Shown here piece by piece: positions 11,677-21,560 of a DNA stretch of 64,000 nt. Location of the stretch: assembly GCA_039720395.1 (NCBI GenBank), contig CM077832.1, forward strand, positions 31,431,316-31,495,315, written 5' to 3'. How positions within the stretch are numbered: position 1 is the stretch's first letter; each line of letters opens with the position of its first letter. The translations under genes and the position numbers were made by a program. The notes beneath the pieces are model-generated. The model saw only the letters and a program-made list of their open reading frames with translations. It was not told the origin of the DNA and searched no databases. This stretch comes from Liquidambar formosana. Taxonomy: Eukaryota > Streptophyta > Magnoliopsida > Saxifragales > Altingiaceae.

Positions 11677-12299
11677 ATGCAATACATCCTTTATATCTAC
11701 GCATGTGGATGGGGCTAGAAGGTTGGATTAATTACATGACCTGACACAATGATTGATCATTAATTTTTTATGCATGTATCAATGGATTACCTAAGGTTTT
11801 GTGATTTGATGCATCCTGTTTAATCTGTGTTCAGGTAGCACTAGTACTTATTATCCCAAAATTGAAAGGCCCGGTTCCATTGGTCACGAAAGAAGCTTTG
11901 AAGTTCATTATTCTGTGCCAATATTAATCTTGGCCTTACATTCCGATTTGACAGAAGGTTTAGGAATTTAAAGTATTTTTCCCTTTTATAAATGTTTGCA
12001 ATTGCAGCGAGCAAGCTAGACAAAAATACTTTACAACGCCGTCTTAATCACACTTCACACTGCATTTTTTAATTCCAAAACCTTCTTTCTCTACAAATTT
12101 ACTAAAAAAATTGACGTAGATCATATTCGCTCCTTGAAAATCATGCCAACTTTGGGCTCTTCGCATTGTTCTCCATCCACAAATTCGACCTGATCCATAT
12201 TCTATAATATACACATATAAATAAGTATTAGAAGTCATTCCGTATTGAAGTAGAGATGTAAAAATTAATCAAGATAATGAAAATGAAGTGTACTTGTGG
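11677..12299. other. MULE interior, two unrecognised minus-strand ORFs
   Basis: ORFs 12044-12238 (GSGRICGWRTMRRAQSWHDF) and 11841-12023 (RLILAQNNELQSFFRDQW) face the same way and are separated by 20 bp, so they may be exons of one decayed element gene. I do not recognise a domain. Confidence 0.35.
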
Positions 12300-12660
12300 T
12301 TCACTTGACAAACCAATGTCCAGTAGCAAGCTCTGCATAACCATCATGCTCATCTGATCCTTGCGTATAGCCCACAAACGCACTAGTATCCATTACCTAT
12401 AACACAAAACAAATGTTGTGTGATTAAAAACAAACATGTATTAACATGAATCCAATAGGGGAAAAAATTGGTACAATACATAATCAAGATAATCAAACTG
12501 AAATAAAAGTTTCCAAAAAATAAAAAATAAAAAATAAGGTGTACTTCTTGTTCACTTGACAAACCCATGTCCACACCAAGCTCCCCATAACTATCATGCT
12601 CATTTGATCCTTCCGCATCGCCCACAAATAGCCTATTATCCATTATCTATGACACAAAAA
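12300..12660 (-). pseudogene. Duplicated first exon of an unknown element ORF
   Basis: The blocks 12300-12400 and 12545-12655 are copies of one another at a spacing of about 245 bp. On the minus strand both start with ATG and read MDN/MDT..FVG..(E/Q)GS(N/D)EHD(S/G)Y(G/A)EL, an acidic peptide. The block at 12383-12643 stays open for 86 codons. No family is assigned. The duplication includes the intron-like flank ending in 'attaaa-acaaacatg'. Confidence 0.5.
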
Positions 12661-13180
12661 TATACAGAGTGATTAAAGACAAACATGTTCCAACTTCTAC
12701 AAGTTATCTTAAAAACTTGATAAACGGTTTCCACAGCCACTTCATCAAGTATTAATCTTCTTATACTGTAATCAAGATAACATGGATAATTGTTTAAACT
12801 TCTACATTTATCTTGAAAATTTTACCAAAGGAATTGCATTTAATTGGCATATCTATCCACGCAAACTCTTTAAGTATGTTTAATCAAAATGACATGAATA
12901 CTTTGTTTCCACTTGCGTAATTTATCTTGAAAATTTTGATAATTAAAGTGCACCTGTTTTGCATATCTATACATGTAATATTTTGTTCCAACTTCTAGAA
13001 ATTATCTTGAAAATTTTACAAATGGAATACATACCACTTCATCAAGTTTTATCTTCTAACTTTGTGCTATCAAGATAACATGAATAATTATTTAGACTTC
13101 TGGTTATTATCTTGAAAATTTTACCAAGAGAGCTGCATTTGTTTGGTAAATCTTCCAGAATCACTTGTAAATCAACCTAC
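12660..13180. repeat. Degenerate direct repeats with ttatcttgaaaa core (right arm)
   Basis: The motif cttcta-a-ttatcttgaaaattttacca recurs near 12700, 12810, 12925, 13000 and 13105, each followed by a g(a/c)attgcat-tggcatatct-type segment. It mirrors the TTATCTT-rich left arm and supports a single element with repetitive subterminal arms. Confidence 0.65.
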
Positions 13181-13488
13181 GTAATATTGCTCAACCACTA
13201 GCACCAACTGCCGGCAAACAAAAAAAAAAAAAAATGAAGAGTTTTTCAGTATAAATTAACTTTGCTTATGGCAGTCGTTGCGATTCAAATGTCGGAAAAC
13301 TTCAATTTTCTGAAGATGAAGCAAAACTCCAAACACAAACTCTCAAGCGATGCCGGACACAATCGACCTCAAATAATGATATCCCCATAAGAGAAAAGGA
13401 AAACCAATATAAATCAATTACTGATTTGGGTGAGATGTAAATCCTACAAAAAAAGAGGCAAAAAATCATTAAGATAACCACCCCCCCC

Positions 13489-13613
13489 CCAACGTTCCCC
13501 TATGATTCCTCCTATTTATAGATTCCACGAATGGAATATAAGCAGAAATTTAATAACCCACGTTCCCCCTATGATTCCTTATATATAGGGATTCCTTAAA
13601 TGGAATATAAGCA
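13489..13613. repeat. Tandem duplication, about 67-bp unit
   Basis: The blocks 13489-13545 and 13556-13613 share acgttcccc-tatgattcct, tata.agattcc and aatggaatataagca. Confidence 0.8.
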
Positions 13614-13709
13614 ACAAAACAAATGTCACTAACGTCACTTTAACAACGTTAGTCGTCCCCCCATTCTCGTCCCATCTAGCATTATTGATGATATATATAT
13701 ATATATATA

Positions 13710-14053
13710 CAGAAATGATCCTATCAGCACGTGCTGATATAGGTTTATATCAGCACAGCTACAAACCTACAATTGCTGATTACAAACCTACAATTGACTG
13801 ATTACAAACTTACAATTGAATAACTACAAATGGACAATTATTGGCCTGTGGGCGATTGTAGTCAGTCAATTATAGGTTTGTAGTCAGTGAAATGGGATGT
13901 TTGTAGCTATTTAAAAGCTATCCATTTGTACATTTGTAGTCAGTCAATTGTAAGTTTGTAATTAGTCAATTGTAGGTTTGTAATCAGCAATTGTAGGTTG
14001 GTAGCCGTGCTGATATAAACTTATATCAGCACGTGCTGATAGGATCATTTCTG
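13710..14053. mobile_element. Long-TIR foldback MITE in a (TA)n tract
   Basis: The terminal inverted repeats are about 110 bp and nearly perfect: both arms, read inward, are cagaaatgatcctatcagca, then cgtgctgatata, ttatatcagcac, and three variants of acaaac(c/t)tacaattg. The centre is a short unique stretch with further tacaaat/ttgtag inverted motifs. The element is embedded in (AT)n at 13690-13709 and (TA)n at 14054-14079, consistent with TA-targeted insertion. No coding capacity. Confidence 0.9.
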
Positions 14054-14079
14054 TATATATATATATATATATATATATT

Positions 14080-14580
14080 AAAATTCAATATTGTGAGGAC
14101 TTCTCTTTTAATTATTTTTTATTGTCTTATTCGTTTCGTCCCATAAAAATAGATAAAGTTTGACAAAACATGCAGTTTAAGAAAAGTTATAAATTATCTT
14201 AACTTGTCATTATTAAACTCCATCTTTCCAAAAATACCTTCTCTTACTAAGTATTGGGTTTTGTATTAAAAGTAATTATTGAAATAATGAAAGGTAATAT
14301 AGAAAAGTTCAAAAAAATTATGAATTGACTTTTCAAAATGGGCAAACATTTTGAGACAAAAAATAGTAAAAATGTCCTCTCTTTTGGACGACTGGACGAG
14401 AGAGTATTTCTTTTTTTCTTTTTCTTTTTTATCTTTTGTTTTCTTCTCTTTTCTTTTTATTAATAATATTTAGAGTTATTCGCTTTGACAAACAACTCAT
14501 TAATTATTTAACAAAAAAACACTCCAGAAGGGCTTGTTCAAGCACTAGGAAGGACTGTTACAACCTTTTTCATTTTTTCT
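14080..14580. other. Intergenic AT-rich stretch
   Basis: No gene. A pyrimidine run lies at 14407-14460. Confidence 0.6.
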
Positions 14581-14581
14581 T

Positions 14582-14726
14582 TTTTACAATTGATAGGATA
14601 TATCCATAACTCTAAACCTCCAATATCAATAAATAAATATCAATGCTTTTCTATAAGCTTAAACTTGAGATCGCTCACCCAGTAGGTGAATAGAATGCCA
14701 TTAGACTATATCAACAAGTTGTTATA
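14582..14726 (-). mobile_element. tRNA-derived SINE, uninterrupted copy
   Basis: On the minus strand the head reads tagtctaatggca (RNA polymerase III A box, about 14697-14709) and, about 30 bp on, gcgatctcaagtt (degenerate B box, about 14668-14680). A body follows that ends in a T-rich or A-rich tail around 14560-14590. Related copies lie at 41690-42356 (split by a LINE) and 47919-47996. The promoter boxes and multi-copy nature support a SINE; no database match was possible. Confidence 0.6.
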
Positions 14727-15266
14727 ACTTTGAAATACCTTTTTTTTTTTTTTCTTTTTTTCTTTTTTTATTGGCTCTCTTGAATACAACTTTGTAATAA
14801 TTAGAGGAGGAATCACAACCAAACCTATATGTGTACATGTCAAATTAACAGGCCTCCAAAAGAGCGAGGGACGGATAATTTTTTGTGTTTACAGTCATTA
14901 TCCATAGACGACATTATATCTAGCTGTGAAAAGCTATGCATAACAATTTTTTTTTCCTTTTTCCTTCTCTCGTCTTTTCTTTTTCTTCTTCTTCATTTTT
15001 TTTTCCCCCGGTTCTGTAAGGTGTGTTTTGTTGCTCTTGTGGGGGTAATTTTCTTTTATTGCTAACAAAATTTGTTGGCTTACAGAAACAAACAAACAAA
15101 AACAAAAACAAAAAAAAAACAAAAATGAAAAACCTCAAAGCCCTGTGGAATTTTCAGCCGAAAAAAATCAAGCTATGCTACGTTGTTGGTCTTTAATGCT
15201 GTAGTTATGCAGTGATAAGTGCATGCAATACATTATATATATTTTCTTAGAATTGATTGGATAATA
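14727..15266. other. Intergenic, homopolymer- and CT-rich
   Basis: Poly(T)/CT tracts (14740-14770, 14947-15005) and a (CAAA)n-like tract at 15087-15125 create several spurious ORFs. I see no gene. Confidence 0.6.
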
Positions 15267-15289
15267 GAGAAACCAGCCCCCAGTAGTTC
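15267..15289. repeat. 23-bp target-site duplication, left copy
   Basis: A perfect 23-bp repeat (core accagcccccagtagttc) is present here and at 15523-15545, flanking a poly(A)-ended insert. Confidence 0.95.
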
Positions 15290-15522
15290 GCAAAATCAAT
15301 AGAAGTTCTAATAAAGCTGCTCATGAGATGGCCAAATGGGCACTTGGCAATGACTTCTCTGGTTATTTGGAAGCTGATAGATTACTAGTAGCTGTGAAGA
15401 GAGTCTACTTTAGAGATGTTTATAGTAGGTCTTAGTTTTTGCTTTTCTTTTCTTGTTCTTTTCTTTTCTTTTCTTTTGTTTGTTTCTCCTAGTTTTCTTA
15501 GCAAAAAAAAAAAAAAAAAAAG
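15290..15522 (+). mobile_element. Very short 5'-truncated LINE (RNase H tail) with perfect TSD
   Basis: The insert begins with coding sequence for the last residues of a LINE RNase H (RSSNKAAHEMAKWALGN, then a stop near 15433). A T-rich 3' UTR follows and then poly(A) at 15503-15521. The S-N-x-x-A-H-x-x-A-x-W motif matches the C-terminus of plant L1 RNase H. The perfect 23-bp TSD suggests a relatively recent insertion. Confidence 0.9.
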
Positions 15523-15545
15523 GAGAAACCAGCCCCCAGTAGTTC
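15523..15545. repeat. 23-bp target-site duplication, right copy
   Basis: Identical to 15267-15289. Confidence 0.95.
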
Positions 15546-15626
15546 TTACATTTGGCAATTGAGACTTATTAAAAGTTGGACTAGCTAGGTAGTGAGCGTC
15601 TTAACGTGTGTTATATATATATATTA

Positions 15627-16050
15627 GGGGTGATCATATACCACCTGAATACACCCAAAAAGTGTGAAAAAGACAATTTCCACATCCTTCAATTTAATGC
15701 CATTTTTACAGTTTGCTTTTCGTTCAAACCAAATTTCTGGTCCTTAAGCTATTATATAGCATAATCAATACTTTGTTAATGTCAAATTGTCAATACATAT
15801 TTAATATCTTTATTAATGTTAGTTATTAATGCTAGTAGTTGGTTTTTGAATAATATATTTTAGTTCTCTTGAATCTGTTCATGTTTACATTAAAAATAAA
15901 AAATAAAAAAGTTGAAGTTCCTATTTCGCTGTGTTGTGTTTGTAAATGGTATCAGAGCGTGTAGGTTAATCATAGCTCTTAGGTTAGCTTAAGCCTGTAG
16001 TGTAGCTGATATATCTTGTTTATTTGGTAAGTGTATTGTAATTACTAGTT
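15627..16050 (+). repeat. Leader/primer-site arm of copy A, plus orientation
   Basis: It aligns as an inverted copy to 19843-20262 across the whole length: ggtgatcatatacca at the outer end, tttggtccttaagctat-like middle, then the primer site, then a gctgatatatcttgttta block. The two arms differ by scattered substitutions and small indels. Confidence 0.85.
15947..15958 (+). promoter_or_regulatory. Primer-binding site complementary to initiator tRNA-Met
   Basis: tggtatcagagc, a perfect match to the usual 12-nt plant pararetrovirus and LTR-element primer site. Confidence 0.8.
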
Positions 16051-16660
16051 AAGTTATTTTAATTTATCTACAAACCTTAAAACAACTTTGAATAAGGAAT
16101 ACCGAGGCGTTGACCTTGTTTCAGAGGTAGTCAAGAGAATGTAAATCCTTTCAGTACAACTCTCTTTATGCAGACGATTAGGCAAAGGTTTTCAATGCCT
16201 TAACAAATGAAAGACTCTCCTATTTAAAGACAAACTTCGGACTTCAAACGCGGACTTAAACTAAAAGCTAAACTTAAAAGATAAAGATAAAGTACAAGAA
16301 TTAAATGCTATCCCTATCTTAGTCGAAAGATACATTAATGGCTGCTACCCAACAACCGATATTTACAATGCTTTTGAGGACGAATGAGTTTTTCCTTCCT
16401 TCATTGCTTCACATGGTCCTGACATGCTTTATCAGCCTTCTTAAAAGTTTCCTTGTCTTCTTTTTAAAAGATGGTCAAACTTTTATGAATGCTTTGGCCA
16501 CGTATTGTCCTTTGCTTTTTGAAAATCAGACGTATTCTTTATATGTGTCAATCTTTGCAGAGAATCTGGATCTTGGATCTTGGTTAGTTGGCCCCTATCC
16601 TTCCATCATGTTCTCGATATTGTATAGTTCCACGTCATCGAGAGAGTTCTAGTAGTCATT
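16051..16660. other. Copy A, non-coding part with a TATA-like motif
   Basis: On the minus strand, tctttaaatagg at about 16217-16228 is followed by gagagtctttcatttg, reminiscent of the pregenomic-RNA promoter and start region of caulimovirids, and it lies downstream of the coding remains as expected. A plus-strand 104-codon ORF here (16338-16652) resembles no known protein and is probably chance. Confidence 0.35.
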
Positions 16661-16668
16661 TCCACAGT

Positions 16669-17870
16669 CTACTCTATTCCACCAACATTATCTAGATAGT
16701 CTTCTGCGCCCACCAGCTCTTCCGCATCCATAGTTAACTCAATTGGACCATTTATTTGGCCATGAAAAATATTGTTGATCAAATTTTCAACTGCCATTCT
16801 TTGGTCAATAGATTTCACATAAGAAGTTATTAGATTTGTACAAAACAGTCTCCTACCATCAATAATCATGAAATTGTAGAAGAGATAATTGTAAATTCTT
16901 TATGCCTCTCTTTTGAGTGCAACATAATTTTGTATATAATATGAGGACAAATCTAATTTTTCAGCTTCATCCAAATATTTAAGATCTTCATTTTTTATGA
17001 AGTCTTGATCGGTTGCAAGCTCCAAACACCAAATTTGATTGGGTTTGGAAAAATAATTCTCTCTGGAGCCATCCTACATGACTGGTTATCTTGAACTTTA
17101 AATATCCACTCCATTTGTAGTGTTTCACAACGCTATAGATCATTGTTTTTTGATCTTAGCGGGAAAGTCAACAAATGTAGTTGACACCAAGGAGTCAAAG
17201 ATGATTGTTCCAATAGCTCCCCATTCAATAGCTTGCATATTCCAAAGCTCATGATCTCATTGTATTCTACATGATTGTAAATATCTTAAAATATATCCTT
17301 TGGTAAAGCTGTTTTAGGTTTATTGGGGAAAAAAAAAATTTCTTAAAGCTTTATTAAGATATGAATTTTCCTGTTGTTCAATGAAATTCACGAAATTAAT
17401 AATAGTAGTAATTTTTTCTTCAGAACAATCTTCTACCCAATCCACTTATTTAATGTATTTGGCAAATTCTATATGAATATAAATTTGCTTTTCTTCTTGG
17501 GATTTCAAGAATTCAGCAAGTTGTCACATACTTCTTCTAAACTCTGCTTTGAGATTTAACCAATAAGTTCCACATATTATTAAGAAGATAGGTTATTTCG
17601 CTTAAACCGGGATTATAAAAATCTTTTACTTCTTGATTTGTTTCAGGATGAGGTTGGATAGTCATCTGTTGTTTAAAACTTTGAGACATTTCAGTCATTT
17701 GTTTTTAACTGACTGGCATAACATAAACTAGAACATTGGGCTGGTTACCCATGATCTGAGGAAGTCTTGGAAAGTTACTTTATTTTAAGCTGCCTTCACC
17801 TTTGTAGAATCAAGATGGTTTCTCGTAATCTTTCCACATTGAGAATTTGAGAGCTTTTTCCCCTTGTCTG
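16669..17870 (-). pseudogene. Copy A, unrecognised downstream ORF remnant
   Basis: On the minus strand, after RNase H, readable pieces appear in shifting frames, for example NEIMSFGICKLLNG near 17250, QMEWIFKVQDNQSCRM near 17080 and SIDQRMAVENLINNIFHG near 16790. They look like one decayed protein (about 350-400 codons) with stops. Its position after RNase H would suit a caulimovirid second ORF, but I cannot assign a family. Confidence 0.4.
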
Positions 17871-17874
17871 GATT

Positions 17875-18330
17875 TTGATTAAACATTGAAACTTCTGGAT
17901 AGATAATCAGCAAGAAAATTGTTAGTATCTTTAATATGTATTATATCAAAAGTATACTGACAAATAAAATTATACCATCGAACTCTTCTTACATTTTCTT
18001 CTCATTCTTTGGATTTCATAAAATCACGAACTGATCTATTATTAGTACAAATTAAAAATTTAACAGATGCCAAAAAAATATGAAATCTTTTTATTCCATT
18101 TTTTATGGCTAATAATTCCTTTTCATAAGTAATATATTTTATTTCATTTGGTTTAAATTTTCCTAAAGCATCCATAGATTTCTTCTTGTTTAGAATTTTC
18201 TAGAATTGCTTTTAATACTGTTCCCCAAATTCTTCACTAGCATCTATTTTTAAAATAAGTTGATCATTTTCTTTTAGAAAATAAACCTTTGGAGTTTCTT
18301 TAAACATATCGATTTTTAATTTCTTGAACT
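17875..18330 (-). pseudogene. Copy A RNase H remnant
   Basis: Minus-strand reading contains YEKELLAIKNGIKRFHIFL and, further on, RWYNFICQYTFDIIHIK with NNFLADYLSR. These are the E-L-(L)A and H-I-K-x-x-x-N-x-x-A-D-x-L-S-R signatures of retroelement RNase H. Stops interrupt it near 18010 and elsewhere. Confidence 0.75.
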
Positions 18331-18477
18331 AAATTTGAGTCTTCTTTAATCCATTCTATTTTTACATCTGAATTACCTTTTTTAGGAATATTCTTAAATT
18401 TTTCTATTAATGGATTTTCCTTTTTGGATTAATTTTTCAAAAAATTTCTTCCATAGTTTAGTAATCCTAAAAAAACT

Positions 18478-18990
18478 CTACAGTTCTTTAAGGGTTATAA
18501 TTTCATTTGGAAAATCTCTTATTTTCACAATGACATGATTTTGAAGTTGAATACCTGATTGGTTTAAGATTACTCCTAAATATTCAATTTTTACTTTTTC
18601 TATTTCTATTTTCTTAGGACTCAGAATTATTTCATATTTTAGGAATATATCTGATACAATTTCAAGATGTTTTTTATGTTCTTCTCTAGTTTTAGAGAAT
18701 ACTAAAACATCATCTATATATACTAAACAAAAATTATAAAGATGTTTGAACATGTTGTCCATCCATCTTTGAAATATTTGTAGTGCATTACAAATTTCAA
18801 ATAGCATAACCGTCCATTGGTAATGTCTATATGGTGCACTAAAAGCAATCAATGGTTTTGACTCCTCTATTAGCTTTACTTGCCAAAATCCTAATTTGCA
18901 ATCAAATTTGCTACACTATTTAGAGTTCATAGTTTGTTTAACTAGAACATCCTTTCTAAGAATAAAATATTCACCAAATTCAAGATATTT
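18478..18990 (-). pseudogene. Copy A reverse transcriptase remnant
   Basis: An open stretch of 124 codons (18478-18852) begins within RT after a stop. It contains YRHYQWTVMLFEICNALQIF and the catalytic YIDDVLVFSK at about 18700-18730, then IILSPKKIEIEKVKIEYLG. The usual F-G-L-x-N-A-P before the catalytic loop is altered (FEICNAL), so the enzyme would be impaired even without the stops. Further upstream (to 18990) the RT fingers are readable but broken. Confidence 0.85.
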
Positions 18991-19142
18991 GTTTAATCTT
19001 TTATAATTAATCACCATTCTAGCTTTTCCTCATTTTATTTCACTATGGTTCACTACCATAAAAGCAAGATTAAAATGTGGATTTCTTATTTCTTCAATTA
19101 ATCCTTTCTTTAGTAATTCTTCAAGTTGAATTTCAAATTCAT

Positions 19143-19751
19143 CTATATCTTTTTTTTAGTATAGACCATTGGTTTGACTCTAATTATTTTATTAGAATCA
19201 ATGAGTTTTAATTTATAATACCTGAGTGATTTATCCCAAAGTTTTAATGGATCTTCTGAAAAATTTGGATGTAATTTTGTATAAATCCATTGAGTTTCTT
19301 CTAGAGATTTAATTATTGGTGTCATTTCACCACGCTTGACTGGCACAAATCCTTTTTCACGAATATGTTTATGTTGTTATCAAATAGGAATTCTAATAGG
19401 TTCTTGTTTAAAAGTTAGATTAACATAGTCACGATTGACAATAAAAAGCATATAATTTTCTATAAAATTGTTTCCTAATATTACATCACTATGCATTTAC
19501 GGGAAACAAAGTATTTTTGGAATAGATAATTTTTTATCTTCTAACCAAAGCGTAACATTTTTAGCTTTGAGAGTAGTGAGGGTTTCATTACCATCAATTC
19601 CTCTTGCAGCTATAGGATTTTTTATTTTTACCCAAAGATGTTTGGGTAGGGCACTATACCTAGCAGCACTAGTTGTGTCTCCAGTATCTATTAAAATAGA
19701 TAAAACATATAATTTATAGTTTTTGAAATTAAATTTTCCAAGAACATGCAT
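19143..19751 (-). pseudogene. Copy A aspartic protease and spacer remnant
   Basis: The ORF 19497-19751 contains LSILIDTGDTTSAARYSALP, with the D-T-G active-site triad of retroviral-type aspartic proteases. A frameshift or stop near 19490 leads to 19143-19346 (TPIIKSLEETQWIYTKLHPN), a spacer just before RT. The gap between the protease and the primer site is only about 170 bp, so the movement and coat regions normally found there are missing. Confidence 0.7.
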
Positions 19752-19842
19752 ATATCTTTTCTTAGGTATTTGTACATTTTTTTTTTTATTGCAATAGCTT
19801 TTCCCTTTTCATCATTCTTTTGTTCATCTTTTTTAGTAATTA

Positions 19843-20262
19843 CAAAACACTTATCAATTAAACAAGATATATCAGCTATACTACAAGCTCATGCTAACCT
19901 ACAAGCTTTGATTAACCTACGTGCTCTAATACCATTTACAAACACAACACAACGAAATAGGAACTTCAGCGCATTTCTTTTTTTTTTTTTAATGTAAACA
20001 TGAACAAATTCAAGAGAACTAAAATATATTATTCAAAAACCAACTACTAGCATTAATAACTAACACTAATAAATATATTAAATATGTATTAACATTAACA
20101 AAGTATTGATTATGCTATATAATAGCTTAAGGACCAGAAATTTGGTTTGAACGAAAAGCAAACCCGTAAAAATGGCAATAGCCAAATTGAAGGAGGTAGA
20201 AATTGTCTTTCCACGCTTTTCAAGTGTATTCGGATGGTATATGATCACCCCTACTACTATAT
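19843..20262 (-). repeat. Leader/primer-site arm of copy A, minus orientation
   Basis: Inverted counterpart of 15627-16050. The outer end abuts (TA)n at 20263-20276. Confidence 0.85.
19923..19934 (-). promoter_or_regulatory. Primer-binding site (one mismatch) of the inverted arm
   Basis: On the minus strand: tggtattagagc, one substitution from the site at 15947-15958. Confidence 0.75.
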
Positions 20263-20272
20263 ATATATATAT

Positions 20273-20450
20273 AGGATGATGATTAGGTAAACACATGCTG
20301 ATATAACTTATATCAACACCCGCAATTGGGAGTTGTACTTTGTGCATTAGTAAGATATAAGATACAATAGACCAATGCAAGGGATACAACCCCCAATGCA
20401 TGGTGTTGATATAACTTATATCAACACATGCCGATGGGAACATGACCGCA
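20273..20450. mobile_element. MITE, gctgatata-ttatatcaac family, about 178 bp
   Basis: It has imperfect inverted ends around acacatgctgatataactta (left) and ttatatcaacacatgccgat (right), with a centre containing ccaatgcaagggatacaacc. It is placed in (TA)n between the two pararetrovirus copies and shares its terminal motif with elements at 13710, 48995 and 59555. Confidence 0.75.
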
Positions 20451-20460
20451 TATATATATA

Positions 20461-20653
20461 CTGTTCATAAATCCTAATTACTATGCTCTATGGTTGCCGC
20501 TAAAGTGGATCCTCCATATCAGAACACTAGATGTATGTGAACAACAAAACCCTAGGTTGTTGACCGAAGAAATTAGATTTTGCCTCTACTCAAAATCATA
20601 TAGGTGACCCCTTTAGCCAATGGATTGGCGTGTTTGGTCTAACATAGTGAGTA
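20461..20653 (+). other. Copy B leader region
   Basis: Non-coding start of copy B between the (TA)n tract and the first ORF. No perfect tRNA-Met primer site is present here, unlike copy A, so the copy may begin inside the genome or the site may be lost. Confidence 0.4.
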
Positions 20654-21560
20654 ATGGAAAATTCCTGTTCTTCTGGTTCGTCTACCCCAATACCAAGCCC
20701 TTCCACTTTATCCGCCTCACTTTCCCTTCGAACTTCCTCAACTTCTAAGTTAGATTTATTATATAAAATAGAATACCTCCCTAAAGATAGTAAAATCCCA
20801 GTTACTGAGTTCCCTATTGTTAATCTTTATACTATATTTACTAAATCTTCTACTTCTTTTAAAACAAAAATAAAAAAAAATATTTAGGACCTACCCAGTC
20901 TTCTCCTGTTAATGAGTATGTCCAAGCTTCTAAGTTTGATCAATATCATATTCCTTCCCAGGAAACTGAACATTTTGTTACCCTTTCTTTGCCTCACAAA
21001 TTCATTATTCCTTCGCAAAAACAAGGTTTCACTCATCTCCATTTTGGAGCAGTACGACTTGCCCTCACTTTTCATGGTAGAAAAGGTCTCCCTGTTGTTT
21101 CAAGAATAGCCCTCCCTAATTGTTGATTCATAGAATATCAACATGCAATAATTGGTACCATTTAGACAACATTGAATGCTGGCATAGTTTTTGTTACTCT
21201 CTACCTAAACTTCAACATGCCTCTCAAAGATCCACATCTTTGTGATGCTCTCAAAGTACAGATTCAAATCTCTAGAGCTTCTCAGATCTCAGATACTTTT
21301 TCTTCTACTCTCTATTATCCGATTGCCTATAGACTTCAGAATCATGCTTTTGATGTTGTTGTTCCAGACTTATCTATGTCCAATGATGCCCTTCTCATAC
21401 AGGTGGATTCCAATATTCCTCCCTCTTATACTTATGTTCGTAGACAACTCACTTGAGACCAACTAACAAAGCTACTCCCCATGAGTTGGGTTACTAAATA
21501 TGAAAGTCTACATCAAGCTGTCAAGCCTACTCAGTTAACTGAACCATTATTCACCTGAAA
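20654..21560 (+). pseudogene. Copy B movement-protein domain (30K superfamily-like)
   Basis: It starts with an S/T-rich N-terminus (ORF 20654-20887). A frame change leads to HFGAVRLALTFHGRKG near 21045, then ATLNAGIVFV, NFNMPLKDPHLCDALKVQIQ, YPIAYRLQNHAFDVVVPDL and LTKLLPMSWVTKYESLHQ. The G-A-V/I-R start, the strand pattern and the N-P-x-x-x-L-x-D-like core fit the plant viral 30K movement protein. Stops occur at about 21120, 21167 and 21455. Confidence 0.65.

Larger units (their letters stand above)
6959..13673. mobile_element. Mutator-like element (Pack-MULE candidate)
   Basis: The ends are related inverted repeats: gggacgaacatgggacga at 6959 and, in reverse complement from 13673, gggacgagaatggggggacga. 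Both continue into a cGTTaa-like block. The interior holds direct repeats at both sides rich in TTATCTT or its complement, a 2.2-kb tandem array, a captured host exon and a duplicated short exon. I could not find a matching 9-bp TSD, so the boundaries and the class (MULE versus another TIR transposon) are tentative. No transposase was recognised, so it would be non-autonomous. Confidence 0.5.
15627..20262 (-). mobile_element. Endogenous pararetrovirus-like copy A (Caulimoviridae-like), with inverted ends
   Basis: A 4.6-kb block bounded on both sides by (TA)n (about 15612-15625 and 20263-20276). It carries, on the minus strand, degraded protease, reverse transcriptase and RNase H in that order with no integrase, which argues for a pararetrovirus rather than a Ty3 element. 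Both ends carry the same about 420-bp leader with a tRNA-Met primer site, in opposite orientation, so the copy is a rearranged, tail-to-tail structure. Many stops and frameshifts make it non-functional. A very divergent LTR element remains an alternative. Confidence 0.65.

Noticed and set aside
14829..15138. ORFs on both strands with F/L- or K-rich products
   Set aside because: They are translations of CT/T-rich tracts and of a (CAAA)n run; no motif, no codon structure.
16338..16652. Plus-strand 104-codon ORF in copy A
   Set aside because: Coding remains of this copy are on the minus strand; the product resembles nothing and has low-complexity hydrophobic parts.
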